DNA from: Holophagales bacterium
Lineage (GTDB): Bacteria; Acidobacteriota; Thermoanaerobaculia; Multivoradales; JAGPDF01
Assembly (NCBI GenBank): GCA_016699405.1
Contig: CP064972.1
Location: 1,829,501-1,893,500 of the forward strand
Direction of reading: 5' to 3'
Length of the DNA stretch: 64,000 nt
A program made the translations under genes and the position numbers. Shown here piece after piece: positions 63,522 to 64,000 of this stretch. Numbering within the stretch: position 1 is the first letter of the stretch; each line of letters opens with the position of its first letter. The notes beneath the pieces were generated by a model. It saw only the letters and a list, made by a program, of their open reading frames with translations, made no database searches and was not told the origin of the DNA.

Positions 63522-64000
63522 GTGGCCGTAGCCGACCGCCGCGCGACGTCGGCATTCTGGCTCTACGCGTCGCATCTGCTCGGCCTCTTCGGTCTGGCGG
63601 TGTCGAACGGATTGCTGGCCCTGGCCCTGCTCGCCGCGCCCTGGACGTTGCGCCAACGCTTCGCCGGCTGGCGGCGCGGCACTCCGCTGCTCGCCGCCGC
63701 GGCGCTCTACCTGCTCTTCCTGCTCGCCGCGATCGCCGCGTCGAGCGATCCGCTGGCAAGTCTGGCTTCGCTCTCCGAGTTCTTCGCCCTCGCGGCCCTG
63801 CCGCTTGCCGTGCTTTCGGTGCGTGGCGAGCGGCAGACGCGTCGCCTGGTCGACCTGATGATCCTCGCGGCCTCGGCCTTCGCCGTGCACGGGCTGGTGC
63901 AGTACTTCTTCGGCTACGGCGGCATCGACCTGCGGATCCGCGGCCCGTTCTCGCACTACATGACCTTCTCCGGCGTGCTGCTGGTGGTCGACCTGCTGCT
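63522..64000 (+). CDS. O-antigen ligase-like membrane protein (5' part)
   Basis: 159 codons visible, running out of the window. GTG start. Four or five hydrophobic helices follow, with GLVQYFFGYGGIDLRIRGPF as the loop usual in O-antigen ligase/polymerase (Wzy/WaaL) proteins. Fits the deoxysugar genes beside it. Confidence 0.65.
   Translation, partial: MAVADRRATSAFWLYASHLLGLFGLAVSNGLLALALLAAPWTLRQRFAGWRRGTPLLAAAALYLLFLLAAIAASSDPLASLASLSEFFALAALPLAVLSVRGERQTRRLVDLMILAASAFAVHGLVQYFFGYGGIDLRIRGPFSHYMTFSGVLLVVDLL

Overview
The window is very GC-rich, with tightly packed genes, many 4-bp stop/start overlaps and frequent GTG or TTG starts. Multiheme c-type cytochromes, a lipid A-type L-Ara4N operon, an outer-membrane barrel protein and sigma-54 regulation indicate a Gram-negative soil or sediment bacterium. 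I infer an Acidobacteriota-like organism, possibly the Thermoanaerobaculia/Holophagae side. No rRNA, tRNA or CRISPR array was seen, so the lineage is an inference.

Layout. 1-5.8 kb: end of an unknown gene, then a minus-strand operon of hemerythrin, MFS transporter, 5-oxoprolinase subunits (pxpB, pxpC, pxpA) and a permease. 6.1-10.6 kb: DUF1003 protein, 2H phosphoesterase, a secreted protein, a PIN/Phd toxin-antitoxin pair and two small membrane proteins. 10.7-15.9 kb: a wrecked integron-like island. It holds the C-terminal end of an IntI integrase, a well-formed attC site (13756-13834), a second attC split by an IS110/IS1111 remnant, an IS5-family remnant, cassette-like genes (one an Abi_C defence protein), two matching promoters and three copies of a 164-bp terminal-inverted-repeat element, two of them exactly at gene truncations. 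16.2-19.9 kb: serC-serA-DUF1015 serine operon with a strong terminator.

20.0-29.0 kb: the most striking block, a five-gene electron-transfer cluster. It encodes a b-type membrane cytochrome, a 20-CxxCH periplasmic protein, a ferredoxin-FAD oxidoreductase, a secreted protein with 43 CxxCH motifs built on 219/222-bp tandem repeats, and a beta-barrel outer-membrane protein. I read it as a candidate route for electrons across the envelope. 29.0-38.5 kb: PAP2 enzymes, membrane and cytosolic glycosyltransferases, a methyltransferase and a flippase-like protein (envelope glycolipid or polysaccharide work).

38.5-44.9 kb: a six-gene minus-strand operon headed by a candidate sigma-54 promoter: H-protein-like, HybA-like Fe-S protein, HybB/NrfD-like membrane subunit, a sensor kinase with a heme-type CxxCH in its periplasmic domain, its NtrC-type regulator and an archaemetzincin. 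45.5-50.3 kb: housekeeping and transport genes. 50.3-57.3 kb: arnB-arnC-arnA(formyltransferase)-arnA(dehydrogenase)-arnD plus divergent arnT, with ArnA split into two genes. 57.3-64.0 kb: aminopeptidase-like protein, BlaI/M56 regulatory pair, sugar epimerase and C-methyltransferase, Trm112-like protein and the start of an O-antigen-ligase-like protein that leaves the window.
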